From contig NZ_WNLA01000026.1 in assembly GCF_009720865.1 (NCBI RefSeq), forward strand, positions 19,486-83,485: a DNA stretch of 64,000 bases, read 5' to 3'. The stretch comes from Pseudoduganella ginsengisoli (GTDB lineage: Bacteria; Pseudomonadota; Gammaproteobacteria; Burkholderiales; Burkholderiaceae_D). A program made the position numbers and the translations under genes. The notes under the pieces are model-generated. The model saw only the letters and a list, made by a program, of their open reading frames with translations. It had not been told where the DNA came from and ran no database searches. Each line of letters opens with the position of its first letter. The stretch's first letter is position 1. Of this stretch, positions 16,592-24,077 are shown piece by piece.

Positions 16592-17247
16592 AGGCCCAGC
16601 TCCTTCAGGCGGCTGGCGGCGTGCTGTCCTTCCGCCGTTTGCGGCGCCAGTTGCACCACTTGTTTCAGGTACGCGGCTTCCTCGGGTACGCGTTTGTCGG
16701 CGGCGGCGGTTTTTGCCGCCAGTGCATACAGGCGGGTGCGTACCGGTACTGGCGCCTGCTCGAACACGGGCGACTTCAGCGCGGCATCCAGCGCGCGCTT
16801 GCCGGCCGCGCGGCGGTTCATGAAGTCGGGCAGGGCCAGCAGGGTAGTGGCAGCCACCATGCGCGTCTCCACGCTTTCCGGCGTGCCGTGGAACAGGGCT
16901 TCGTCATGCGCCGGCGTCAGCTGCGCCAGCGCTTTTTCAATCGCATCGGCGCCATCTTCCGAATACTTCATCTTATTCCACGGCATCATCGCATCGCGCC
17001 CGGCCAGCGACGTGGCCGAACCAGCGTAAGCGGCCAGCAGCGGGTGGCCCGGATTGGCGGCCGCCATTTGCGTAAAGGTGCTGATGGCGGCATCGCGCGC
17101 CTTGCCGTCGCCGGCCACACCGGCCATGAATTGCTGGCGGGCTTCCGTAAAGCCTTGCGGTGCGACTTCCTGTGGCGCGGCATGGACAAAGGCGCTGAAG
17201 ATGGCGGCGGCGCTGCCGAACAGCACTGCGAGGATGGCTGGTTTCAT
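16588..17247 (-). CDS. Exported helical repeat (TPR-like) protein, first gene of ABC operon
   Basis: A 219-residue protein starting MKPAILAVLFGSAAAIFSAFVHA, a signal peptide with cleavage near residue 23. The rest is helical with alternating Ala/Leu positions (TEARQQFMAGVAGDGKARDAAIST, QMAAANPGHPLLAAYAGSA, LKQVVQLAPQTAEGQHAASRL), consistent with tetratricopeptide-type helices. It is the promoter-proximal gene of five that all overlap by 4-11 bp. It probably serves as a periplasmic scaffold; its function is otherwise unknown. An alternative longer start lies upstream but would place the signal peptide inside the protein. Confidence 0.7.
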   Translation of the reverse strand: MKPAILAVLFGSAAAIFSAFVHAAPQEVAPQGFTEARQQFMAGVAGDGKARDAAISTFTQMAAANPGHPLLAAYAGSATSLAGRDAMMPWNKMKYSEDGADAIEKALAQLTPAHDEALFHGTPESVETRMVAATTLLALPDFMNRRAAGKRALDAALKSPVFEQAPVPVRTRLYALAAKTAAADKRVPEEAAYLKQVVQLAPQTAEGQHAASRLKELGL

Positions 17248-17379
17248 GGTGGTCTCCTTGGTGGGTTGATGGAGACAGCTTAGGAATGGCGGGGCGGGGC
17301 AGCCACCGGTGTGCGACGAAACCGGGATTCGCGGGAGCGAAACCGGCGCCGTGCGGAGCGGGATTTTTTTAAGTGGCCT

Positions 17380-17407
17380 TTGCAAATTGAAAATCAGCCG
17401 CTATAAT
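17380..17407 (+). promoter_or_regulatory. Promoter of tRNA-Asn copy 3
   Basis: A -35 TTGCAA (17380-17385) is 16 bp from a perfect -10 TATAAT (17402-17407). The tRNA begins 12 bp later. The stretch from -10 into the gene, TATAATG(C/T)GGCCTCTTTTCC, is nearly identical before copies 4 and 5. Confidence 0.8.
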
Positions 17408-17418
17408 GCGGCCTCTTT

Positions 17419-17494
17419 TCCCTGATAGCTCAGTCGGTAGAGCGACGGACTGTTAATCCGCAGGTCCCTGGTTCGAGTCCAGGTCGGGGAGCCA
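17419..17494 (+). tRNA. tRNA-Asn (GTT), copy 3
   Basis: Identical in all 76 bases to copies 1 and 2. It is solitary, with its own TATAAT promoter and a terminator at 17505-17530. The next gene converges on that terminator and is lower in GC than its neighbours. Confidence 0.97.
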
Positions 17495-17504
17495 GAATTC
17501 AAAC

Positions 17505-17530
17505 CACCCGCGCTGGCCGCGGGTGTTTTT
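17505..17530 (+). terminator. Terminator of tRNA-Asn copy 3
   Basis: CACCCGCG (17505-17512), loop CTGGC, CGCGGGTG (17518-17525), then TTTTT. The perfect 8-bp stem overlaps the end of the convergent gene at 17529 by two bases. Confidence 0.9.
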
Positions 17531-18746
17531 ATTTCCGGTTGTCACGGCCGGCCTGTTGAGCGCCGGCAGGCAAATGGCGGACAAGGTGGTTGATGGCGAT
17601 GCCCAGCTCCGCCCGCCACCAGTTTCCCTGTTCCGTGTCCGCATTGCGAACGCTTTCATGTGCCAGCGTCTGTTCGATCCAGCTCAGCGCCCGGATTTTT
17701 TGCTGTATCGTGCCGTGCGGGTAGGCTTCGACCGTTGCCATCAGCATCCATGGCATGGTCAATTGCACGAAATGGTCAATTTGCCTGGTTTCGCTTGATT
17801 TGATTTCGACATAGGAGTTTTCCCCAAGCGAGGCGGGCACGGGCGACTCCGGGATGTTTTCCAGCCAATCCTGCTCGAGTGAACTGACTTGCCTGGGCAT
17901 GGCTTCATGCAGGGTATGCATGGCCAAGCCTGAAATACTGCCGGAAATGCTGCTTGCTGTCTGATAAGGATAGGGTTTCCAGCGCGCTTTAGGTTGCCGC
18001 ACATTTAACAGCCACGCGGCGCCGCGGCTGGCTGCGTCACTGGCGCTCTTCGCCATGGCAGTATCCTTGATGAGTGCAGCGTTCGATTGCTTCAGCAAGC
18101 CCAGCGTAGCCCAGGCTGTTGCGTAGACGGATGCATATTGGGGCAGCGTCTTGTCGGGAATCGATGACCAGGAGCCATCTGCATTCTGATGGTTGAGCAG
18201 GAATTCGATCTCCACCGGTTCCGCCTCGGTACCGTGGGCGGCAAGGGCGGCCAGAACCCAGCCCGTAATGAAGGTCCAGCCTTTGTTTTCCTTGTCGTCG
18301 TTTAGCTCGGCCCAGCAGTTGCACGGGGCAAGCCGCCGTGCGCGGATATAACCGGTTAACTGCGCACCCTGTTGGCTGTTGCGAAGTTCCGCAATGGACA
18401 ATAGCGTCTGGGACGCGGACCAGCCGGTTAAACCCAAGGTCGGGATCAGATGCGTATCGTTCTGGTTGACGGTATGCAGGCGGTCTTGAATGTCCAGTAC
18501 AGTGACCTGCATTTCGCTGGTAAGGGGGATGACGTCCGGTGCGGCCATTGCAACCCGGATTACCCTGCCTGAGAACGTCCAGCCTTTGCTCAGGATGTCC
18601 GGGTTTTGCTCAAGCATTGCGGCTGCTGCGCCCGCCAACACGATGCTGGCGCGTTTGGCCCAGGATAGCTTGTGGACCCACTCCGCGATCGGGTCCAGTA
18701 CCGAGTCCAGTAGTCGTTGCCATAATTGCACCAATTTTTCGTTCAT
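17529..18746 (-). CDS. Prenyltransferase/squalene-cyclase-repeat-like (alpha-toroid) protein, orphan
   Basis: A 405-residue protein starting MNEKLVQLWQRLLDSVLDPIAEW at 18746, with AAAGGAGG 5-8 bp before it, a very strong ribosome site. Residues 186-194 (HQNADGSWS) match the QxxDGSW repeat of the alpha/alpha toroid of terpene cyclases and prenyltransferases, and other helical Trp-rich stretches (WTFITGWVLAALAAHG, ASVYATAWATLGLLK, GAAWLLNVRQ) could be further repeats. The DxDD or zinc motifs of real cyclases or transferases are not visible, so enzymatic activity is doubtful. A short hydrophobic stretch at 30-45 may touch a membrane. GC is lower than in the neighbours, suggesting acquisition. 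Confidence 0.55.
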   Translation of the reverse strand: MNEKLVQLWQRLLDSVLDPIAEWVHKLSWAKRASIVLAGAAAAMLEQNPDILSKGWTFSGRVIRVAMAAPDVIPLTSEMQVTVLDIQDRLHTVNQNDTHLIPTLGLTGWSASQTLLSIAELRNSQQGAQLTGYIRARRLAPCNCWAELNDDKENKGWTFITGWVLAALAAHGTEAEPVEIEFLLNHQNADGSWSSIPDKTLPQYASVYATAWATLGLLKQSNAALIKDTAMAKSASDAASRGAAWLLNVRQPKARWKPYPYQTASSISGSISGLAMHTLHEAMPRQVSSLEQDWLENIPESPVPASLGENSYVEIKSSETRQIDHFVQLTMPWMLMATVEAYPHGTIQQKIRALSWIEQTLAHESVRNADTEQGNWWRAELGIAINHLVRHLPAGAQQAGRDNRK

Positions 18747-19196
18747 GGTCGCCTCCTTTGCGTCCCGTGGTTTCATCGGTTCCGATGGTTAGACCGCTGG
18801 CACTGCGCGAAGTTTCATGAACGAGCGAAAAAGAGGCTACTTAGGCTCCATTCTGTTAATTCGAAAATCCCCCAGGTAAGGAAACGGCTGTGGTCGGCGT
18901 TCACGTCCTGCACTGCAGCGCGCCGCGCGCAGCGCCCGCTCGCACATGCACGGCTTCATCTCGGCTTTCCGCGCAACCGCCCGGTGCGCCGCGTTGGCGC
19001 CAGTCACTAGCAGAACGCTAGGAAAAATTAAAAAATAATTAAGATTGCCTTTTATGTTTGTCAATTTGATATGTTAAAATCATTTCGCTCCAGCAATAGT
19101 TTATTTTTCAGTAATGTTTCATCAGCATGGAGCCATTCAAGCCTGGAGGTACAGGCTGAACCTATGTAGTTACTTTTAACCTAACAAAAGTTGCCA
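18747..19196. other. 450-bp intergenic region, AT-rich on the right side
   Basis: Between the divergently placed toroid gene and the protease gene. The right 200 bp are AT-rich, with runs such as AAAAATTAAAAAATAATTAAG near 19021 and possible -10-like boxes near 19070. No RNA gene, repeat or convincing short gene is seen. It probably holds promoters of both flanking genes. Confidence 0.5.
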
Positions 19197-21251
19197 ATGA
19201 AATTGAAATATACAAAGTGTGCTTTAGCCATTGCTTCGTTCGCGGCTGCAATTTCTGCCGCCCATGCACAATCATCGCTGGCGAATCCGTTCGGCGCCAC
19301 CCCGGCCAATTCGACGGCCGTTTCCGCGATGAACAAGGCGCAAGCCCTGGCGGCATTGCCGGCTGCGGCAAAGGCGCGGGTTACGCAAAAGTTTCTCGAT
19401 AAATTGCTGGAAAACGAATCAAACGAATTTATCGTGGTGTTCGACGATGAAACACCGCCAACCGTCGCCGCGACGACCGACCTGAACCAGCGGTTGGCCG
19501 CCCAGCGCGCGGCCTTTAAGAATACCCGCGCTCGCGTGCGCCAGGCGGTGGCCGGCCATGATGTCGATTTCCGTGACGAACTGACAAACCTGCCGCATGC
19601 GCTGGTCCGTACGCGCAACCGCGCCGCCCTGGTCGCACTGCTGAACCAGCCCGGCGTGCAAGGCGTGTACGAGAACGTGACGGTGAAGCCGCACATGAGC
19701 ATCAGCAATCCGATGATTCATCAGACGAGCGCTCCCGCCAGCCTGCACAAAGGTAACGGCACCACGGTGGCGGTGATCGACACCGGTACCGATTACCGGG
19801 TCGCCGACTTCGGCTCCTGCGCGGCGCCCGGCGGCTCTTGCCGCGTTTCCCATGCGGTGAGCGTCGCCGATACCCCCTATACGCTCGATTCGAAGAGTCA
19901 CGGCACCAACGTGGCAGCCATTGTCGCCAGCGTGGCGCCCGAAACGCGCATCGCCGCCATCGACGCTTTCGATCTGGTCATGGAAGACAATAAGCTGGTA
20001 GACAGGACCAGCGCCTATAAGGTCAGCAAAGCAGTCGACTGGATCCTCGCCAACAAGACGGCGCTGAATATTGTTGCCGCCAACATGAGCCTGGGAGGGG
20101 GAAAATACACCAGCGCCTGCCCGGCGACGACGCCAGGCACCAGTGAGACCTATTTCGCGATGGCGATTTCGGGGTTGCGTAACGCCAACGTCTTACCGAT
20201 CGTTTCCGCTGGCAATGATGCGTACACCGACGCGATCAGCATGCCGGCATGTACGCCAGGTGCGATTTCGGTCGGGGCGCTGTACACAGCGAGCTGGAAT
20301 TCGACAACCAGCAGCGGCTTCAGCTACGGTCCGGAGGGCGCCCCGGTTTGCTTCGATGCGAATGGCACGCCGGCAGCGTACCGCGTGGCGTGTTTCTCCA
20401 ATTCGAGCAGCGCGTTGACCTTGTACGCGCCTGGCGCCTTCATCACGGCAGGGGGGCTGAAAATGGCCGGCACCTCGCAGGCAGCGCCGCATGTGGCGGG
20501 CACCGTGGCCCTGCTGCGCGCTGCGGACGTGGCGCCGAACGAGTCGCTGGACCAGATCCAGGCACGCTTGACGAACTCCTCCCCGACCGGGGCGTCCCTG
20601 GGCGTCAAAGATTGGCGCAACAATTTGGTGAAACCACGCCTGGACGTGTTGAGCGCGCTCGCCAATGCGCATTATCAAGTGATGCAAAAAGTGTATATCG
20701 CGTACTATGGCCGTCCAGCCGACCCGGGTGGTCTGGCGTTCTGGGCCGTCGCTTTGTTCCGCGGTAACGCCCCGACCACGCTCACTGATTTGGAGGCCGC
20801 CTACAGCACGAACGCCGCCGTCAAGGAAGTGGTCGACAGTTTCGCCAATTCCGCCGAGTCGGCCTCGCTGTACGGTGGCAAACCTACCCGTGATTTCGTC
20901 ACCGCTGTCTACCGCAATGCGTTCAATCGTGAACCGGACATCGCCGGCCGCGACTGGTGGGCAGCACAAATTGACAGCGGCGCCCTGACGCGAGGCAAAG
21001 CGGCGCTGTCGATCATGGCGGGGGCGCAAAATTCCGATATCGAAGCGGTCAACCGCAAGACCATTGTGGCGGGCAACTTCACGACCTTGATGGATACCTC
21101 GGCCGAGTATAATGCCTTCCTCAAACCCGGCGGCACTGGTCCTGCGCGTGCACGCACCATGCTGTCGTCGGTAGGCGCCACGACCGACACGACTGGATTC
21201 TTGCAGACGGTTGCCCAAACCCTGCAAACCATCGTCAGCGAAAACCCATAA
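19197..21251 (+). CDS. Secreted subtilisin-family (S8) serine protease with C-terminal DUF4214
   Basis: A 684-residue protein with a signal peptide (MKLKYTKCALAIASFAAAISAAHAQ), an I9-like propeptide region (residues 60-160) and a subtilase domain whose triad is visible: Asp195 in VIDTGTDY, His235 in SHGTNVAA and Ser427 in AGTSQAAPHVAG, with the oxyanion Asn in VSAGNDAY. From about 490 a DUF4214 region follows, with two copies of YxAYYGRPADPGGLAFW and YRNAFNREPDIAGRDWW. DUF4214 occurs in secreted and surface repeat proteins and is poorly understood. The start is the ATG at 19197, not the TTG two codons earlier. A strong terminator follows at 21311. Probably extracellular proteolysis. Confidence 0.9.
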   Translation: MKLKYTKCALAIASFAAAISAAHAQSSLANPFGATPANSTAVSAMNKAQALAALPAAAKARVTQKFLDKLLENESNEFIVVFDDETPPTVAATTDLNQRLAAQRAAFKNTRARVRQAVAGHDVDFRDELTNLPHALVRTRNRAALVALLNQPGVQGVYENVTVKPHMSISNPMIHQTSAPASLHKGNGTTVAVIDTGTDYRVADFGSCAAPGGSCRVSHAVSVADTPYTLDSKSHGTNVAAIVASVAPETRIAAIDAFDLVMEDNKLVDRTSAYKVSKAVDWILANKTALNIVAANMSLGGGKYTSACPATTPGTSETYFAMAISGLRNANVLPIVSAGNDAYTDAISMPACTPGAISVGALYTASWNSTTSSGFSYGPEGAPVCFDANGTPAAYRVACFSNSSSALTLYAPGAFITAGGLKMAGTSQAAPHVAGTVALLRAADVAPNESLDQIQARLTNSSPTGASLGVKDWRNNLVKPRLDVLSALANAHYQVMQKVYIAYYGRPADPGGLAFWAVALFRGNAPTTLTDLEAAYSTNAAVKEVVDSFANSAESASLYGGKPTRDFVTAVYRNAFNREPDIAGRDWWAAQIDSGALTRGKAALSIMAGAQNSDIEAVNRKTIVAGNFTTLMDTSAEYNAFLKPGGTGPARARTMLSSVGATTDTTGFLQTVAQTLQTIVSENP

Positions 21252-21310
21252 TCGATTGCAGGGCCGCGCAGGCTGAGTCGGGCCTGCGCGGCTTGGCAAG
21301 ATCGACAGCG

Positions 21311-21344
21311 AAAACGCCAGCCTTCACGGGTTGGCGTTTTTTTT
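21311..21344 (+). terminator. Rho-independent terminator of the protease gene
   Basis: AAAACGCCA (21311-21319) pairs with TGGCGTTTT (21332-21340), followed by further T residues. It ends the protease transcript 60 bp after the stop. Confidence 0.9.
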
Positions 21345-21448
21345 GGGTTATCTCACCGGAGCCAGTTATTGATGGTTTGATAATTTCCTGTGGTCAAATG
21401 TGAACGCGCCGCTTATCATGGAGGCTTCTTGATCATCACTTGTTCGCC

Positions 21449-22246
21449 ATGTCTCTGATCCGAACCGCCGTTGGCATCCTGCTCCTGTTGGGCAGCATGT
21501 CGGCCTGGGCTGAAAACACACCGGTACGCAGCTATGCCGTGCTGTCCCTGGCTGGCGACGCACTTGCGCTGCATGTGCACCGCCACCAGGTCGGCAGCCG
21601 AACAGAAAGCGCGCCCAGGGAGGTCAATGCGATCGACGATCCAGTCTTTGATCAGGCGGCTGTCATCGCAGCTCGCGCAGCGTTCCTTCGCCTGCACCCC
21701 GGCGCCAAGCTGCAATTGATGACGACCCAGGACAGGGGACTGTACCTGGCTCAAAACAGCATGTTCGAGCGTGCCGAAGCGCATGAGGAAGACCGCGCGT
21801 ACCTGAAAAAGCTGTTGAAGGAACTGGGCGTAACGCACGCTCTGGTGATCACCAAATTCCGCAGTGTCCCTGAGTTGAAACTGGTGAATACGACGGTAGG
21901 AAGCGGGTATCTTGAAGGGCTTGGCTTCTACATCGACGACATGATCGAAACCCGCAACCTCAAGGACCAGACCTCGTCGCGCGGTATGGTCGTGCCATTC
22001 GCCTATCTGCGTGTCCGGCTGATCGATGCCGAGACATTAAGTGTGCTGAAGGAGGCCATGTCCAAGCAATCCTTCATTATTACCCGGCCTTCCGCCGACT
22101 CTTCGGGCATGGAGACGTTCTTGAACATGCCAAGTGGGGAAAAGACCGGGCATATTCGCCAGGTGCTGGAAGATGCAATCGCCAGCACAGTACAGAACGT
22201 CGCGGCGGAACCGCCAATCTCAGTGGAACGGGATCGTAAGAACTAG
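21449..22246 (+). CDS. Exported hypothetical protein, 265 aa
   Basis: Starts MSLIRTAVGILLLLGSMSAWA (signal peptide, cleavage near residue 21); the ATG at 21449 is preferred over the in-frame TTG at 21440. The mature part is mixed alpha/beta, with VRSYAVLSLAGDALALHVHRHQVGSR, a long helical stretch EEDRAYLKKLLKELGV and VTHALVITKFRSVPELKL. That pattern hints at a periplasmic substrate-binding or TolB-like fold, but I do not recognise a family. It is separated by 67 bp from the helicase pair on the same strand and is probably a separate unit. Confidence 0.6.
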   Translation: MSLIRTAVGILLLLGSMSAWAENTPVRSYAVLSLAGDALALHVHRHQVGSRTESAPREVNAIDDPVFDQAAVIAARAAFLRLHPGAKLQLMTTQDRGLYLAQNSMFERAEAHEEDRAYLKKLLKELGVTHALVITKFRSVPELKLVNTTVGSGYLEGLGFYIDDMIETRNLKDQTSSRGMVVPFAYLRVRLIDAETLSVLKEAMSKQSFIITRPSADSSGMETFLNMPSGEKTGHIRQVLEDAIASTVQNVAAEPPISVERDRKN

Positions 22247-22313
22247 CGTCGTCTTGCAGTTCAGCAGGGAGGGGCCGTGGCTTGGTCGCTGGGCGAGCCG
22301 CGCAACGGGTAAA

Positions 22314-24074
22314 ATGCCCCCCATGTCCACCCAGCTTCCCCTCCTCACGCCAACCGATAAGCTCTTGTCCGGATTGATGGCCCTGATCCAGGATGAGCAC
22401 GGCGTGGCAGTCCAGCGCCTGCTGGATGTGTGGCAGCGCCCGCTGGAAGAAAAAATCACCAAAGGCTGGACCCAGCGTTTTACCCATCTCGAACGGGGCG
22501 AAGAGCCGGGCACGTTGTGGGCCTATCCCGATGCCAGCGAATCGCGCTTCCGCGAAGGGGATTTTTTGTTCCTGCATCAGGGCAACTGGCAAGATGCCCT
22601 GTGCCGCCAGCTCACGTTTGAATTCGAAGACGACGAACGGTGGCTGTTGCGGGGCCACCGCGCCGGGGCGGCATTGAACGCTTACCAGGGCGGATTGTGC
22701 TATGCCGAAGCCGACTTGAAGGACTTGACGAAGTTTTACAAGATCGCGTTCGATGAGATTGAAGCCGGCTACGTGGGCCGCGAAGTCGTGATGCCGCTGC
22801 TGTTGAACCAGTTGCGCATTGAGTTCGACGAGCGCGACATGGCCGATGCCGGCCGCGTTGCACGCGCCGAAGGGTGCAACGACAAGCAGGCCGAAGCCGT
22901 CAGCTGGGCGCATGGCGCGCGCCACGTTGCCTGCATCCAGGGCCCGCCCGGCACGGGCAAGACCCGGGTGCTGGCCCTGATTGCGCGGCTAGCCGTGGAG
23001 CGCGGCGAGCGCATCCTGATGACGTCCCACACGCATACGGCCATCAACCACGCGCTCAATAAAATCCACGAGCAGGGCGTGCCGGTCGTCAAAGTCGGCG
23101 TGCCGACGCAGCGGCGCGGGCTGTCCGCGCAGATCCGCAACGTCGACAGCCTCGATGGCTGGAACGAGCGCCCCACCAATGGCTACGTGGTGGGGGCGAC
23201 GCCGTTTGCCACCTGCACCGCGCGGCTGCAGAACTATGCGTTCGACACGATTATTTTCGATGAAGCGAGCCAGGTGACGGTTCCGCTGGCGCTGATGGCC
23301 ATGCGCAAAGGCAAGCGCTTCATTTTCATCGGCGACCAGAAGCAATTGCCGCCCGTGCTGCAATCGCGCTCGGTGCTGGACAAGCACGCGTACTCGGTGT
23401 TTGCGCGCCTGACGTCGCCCAAGGCGGAGCACCTGGTCATGCTGGAGGAAACGTACCGCATGAACCGCTGGCTGACCGCATGGCCCAGCAATACGTTTTA
23501 TGGCGGCGCGCTGCGCGCGGCTGGCGGCAACCGCGAGCGGCGCCTGCAACTGGGGGCCGTGCCGCCGCGTTTTGCACAAGTGCTCGACGGCGCGTATCCG
23601 GCCGTGTTTATAGGCACGCCGGACCGCACAGCCCGCATGAAAAACTGGGAAGAAGCCAGGCTGGTGGCCGAAATTTGCGCGGCCGCTGCCGAAGGCGGCC
23701 TGGCGCTGTCCGACATCGGCATCGTCACGCCTTACCGCGCACAGGGCAGGGCGATCCGCAATTGCCTGGCGCAGCGCTTCGGCCATGCGGCGGCGCGCCA
23801 GGTGGTGGCCGATACAGTGGAACGCATGCAGGGCCAGGAACGTGAAATGATCATCCTGTCTCTGGCGACCGGCGATGAAGTGTTCCTGGGCGCCGTAGCC
23901 GAATTCTTTTTCCAGCCGGAGCGGCTGAACGTGTCGGTCACGCGCGCCATGACCAAGCTGATCGTGATCGGCCCCGATGTGCCGGAAGCATCCGGCCATG
24001 AAAGTCCCGCATTGCGTACGTGGGTGCACTGGTATCGTGAAATGACCGCGCAATGCCACCGGGTGGACGTATAA
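22314..24074 (+). CDS. Superfamily 1 helicase of the DNA2/NAM7 (Upf1-like) group
   Basis: A protein of about 586 residues. The N-terminal 190 residues (TPTDKLLSGLMALIQDEHG, LERGEEPGTLWAYPDASES, YCAEADLKDLTKFY) are a domain I do not recognise, possibly a beta-barrel regulatory domain. Then the helicase motifs: Walker A GPPGTGKT near residue 210, DEAS in FDTIIFDEASQVT, GDQKQLPPV, TYRM, VTPYRAQ, MQGQE and LNVSVTRAM. This matches Upf1/Dna2 type RNA or DNA helicases. There is no visible nuclease domain. Start: ATG 22314 or 22323, neither with a strong ribosome site. Its stop lies 3 bp before the next helicase gene. Confidence 0.88.
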   Translation: MPPMSTQLPLLTPTDKLLSGLMALIQDEHGVAVQRLLDVWQRPLEEKITKGWTQRFTHLERGEEPGTLWAYPDASESRFREGDFLFLHQGNWQDALCRQLTFEFEDDERWLLRGHRAGAALNAYQGGLCYAEADLKDLTKFYKIAFDEIEAGYVGREVVMPLLLNQLRIEFDERDMADAGRVARAEGCNDKQAEAVSWAHGARHVACIQGPPGTGKTRVLALIARLAVERGERILMTSHTHTAINHALNKIHEQGVPVVKVGVPTQRRGLSAQIRNVDSLDGWNERPTNGYVVGATPFATCTARLQNYAFDTIIFDEASQVTVPLALMAMRKGKRFIFIGDQKQLPPVLQSRSVLDKHAYSVFARLTSPKAEHLVMLEETYRMNRWLTAWPSNTFYGGALRAAGGNRERRLQLGAVPPRFAQVLDGAYPAVFIGTPDRTARMKNWEEARLVAEICAAAAEGGLALSDIGIVTPYRAQGRAIRNCLAQRFGHAAARQVVADTVERMQGQEREMIILSLATGDEVFLGAVAEFFFQPERLNVSVTRAMTKLIVIGPDVPEASGHESPALRTWVHWYREMTAQCHRVDV

Positions 24075-24077
24075 GTT

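Noticed and set aside
18837..19064. A 75-codon reverse frame in the gap before the protease gene
   Set aside because: No ribosome site, Arg/Cys-rich and unlike any protein; the region behaves as intergenic.
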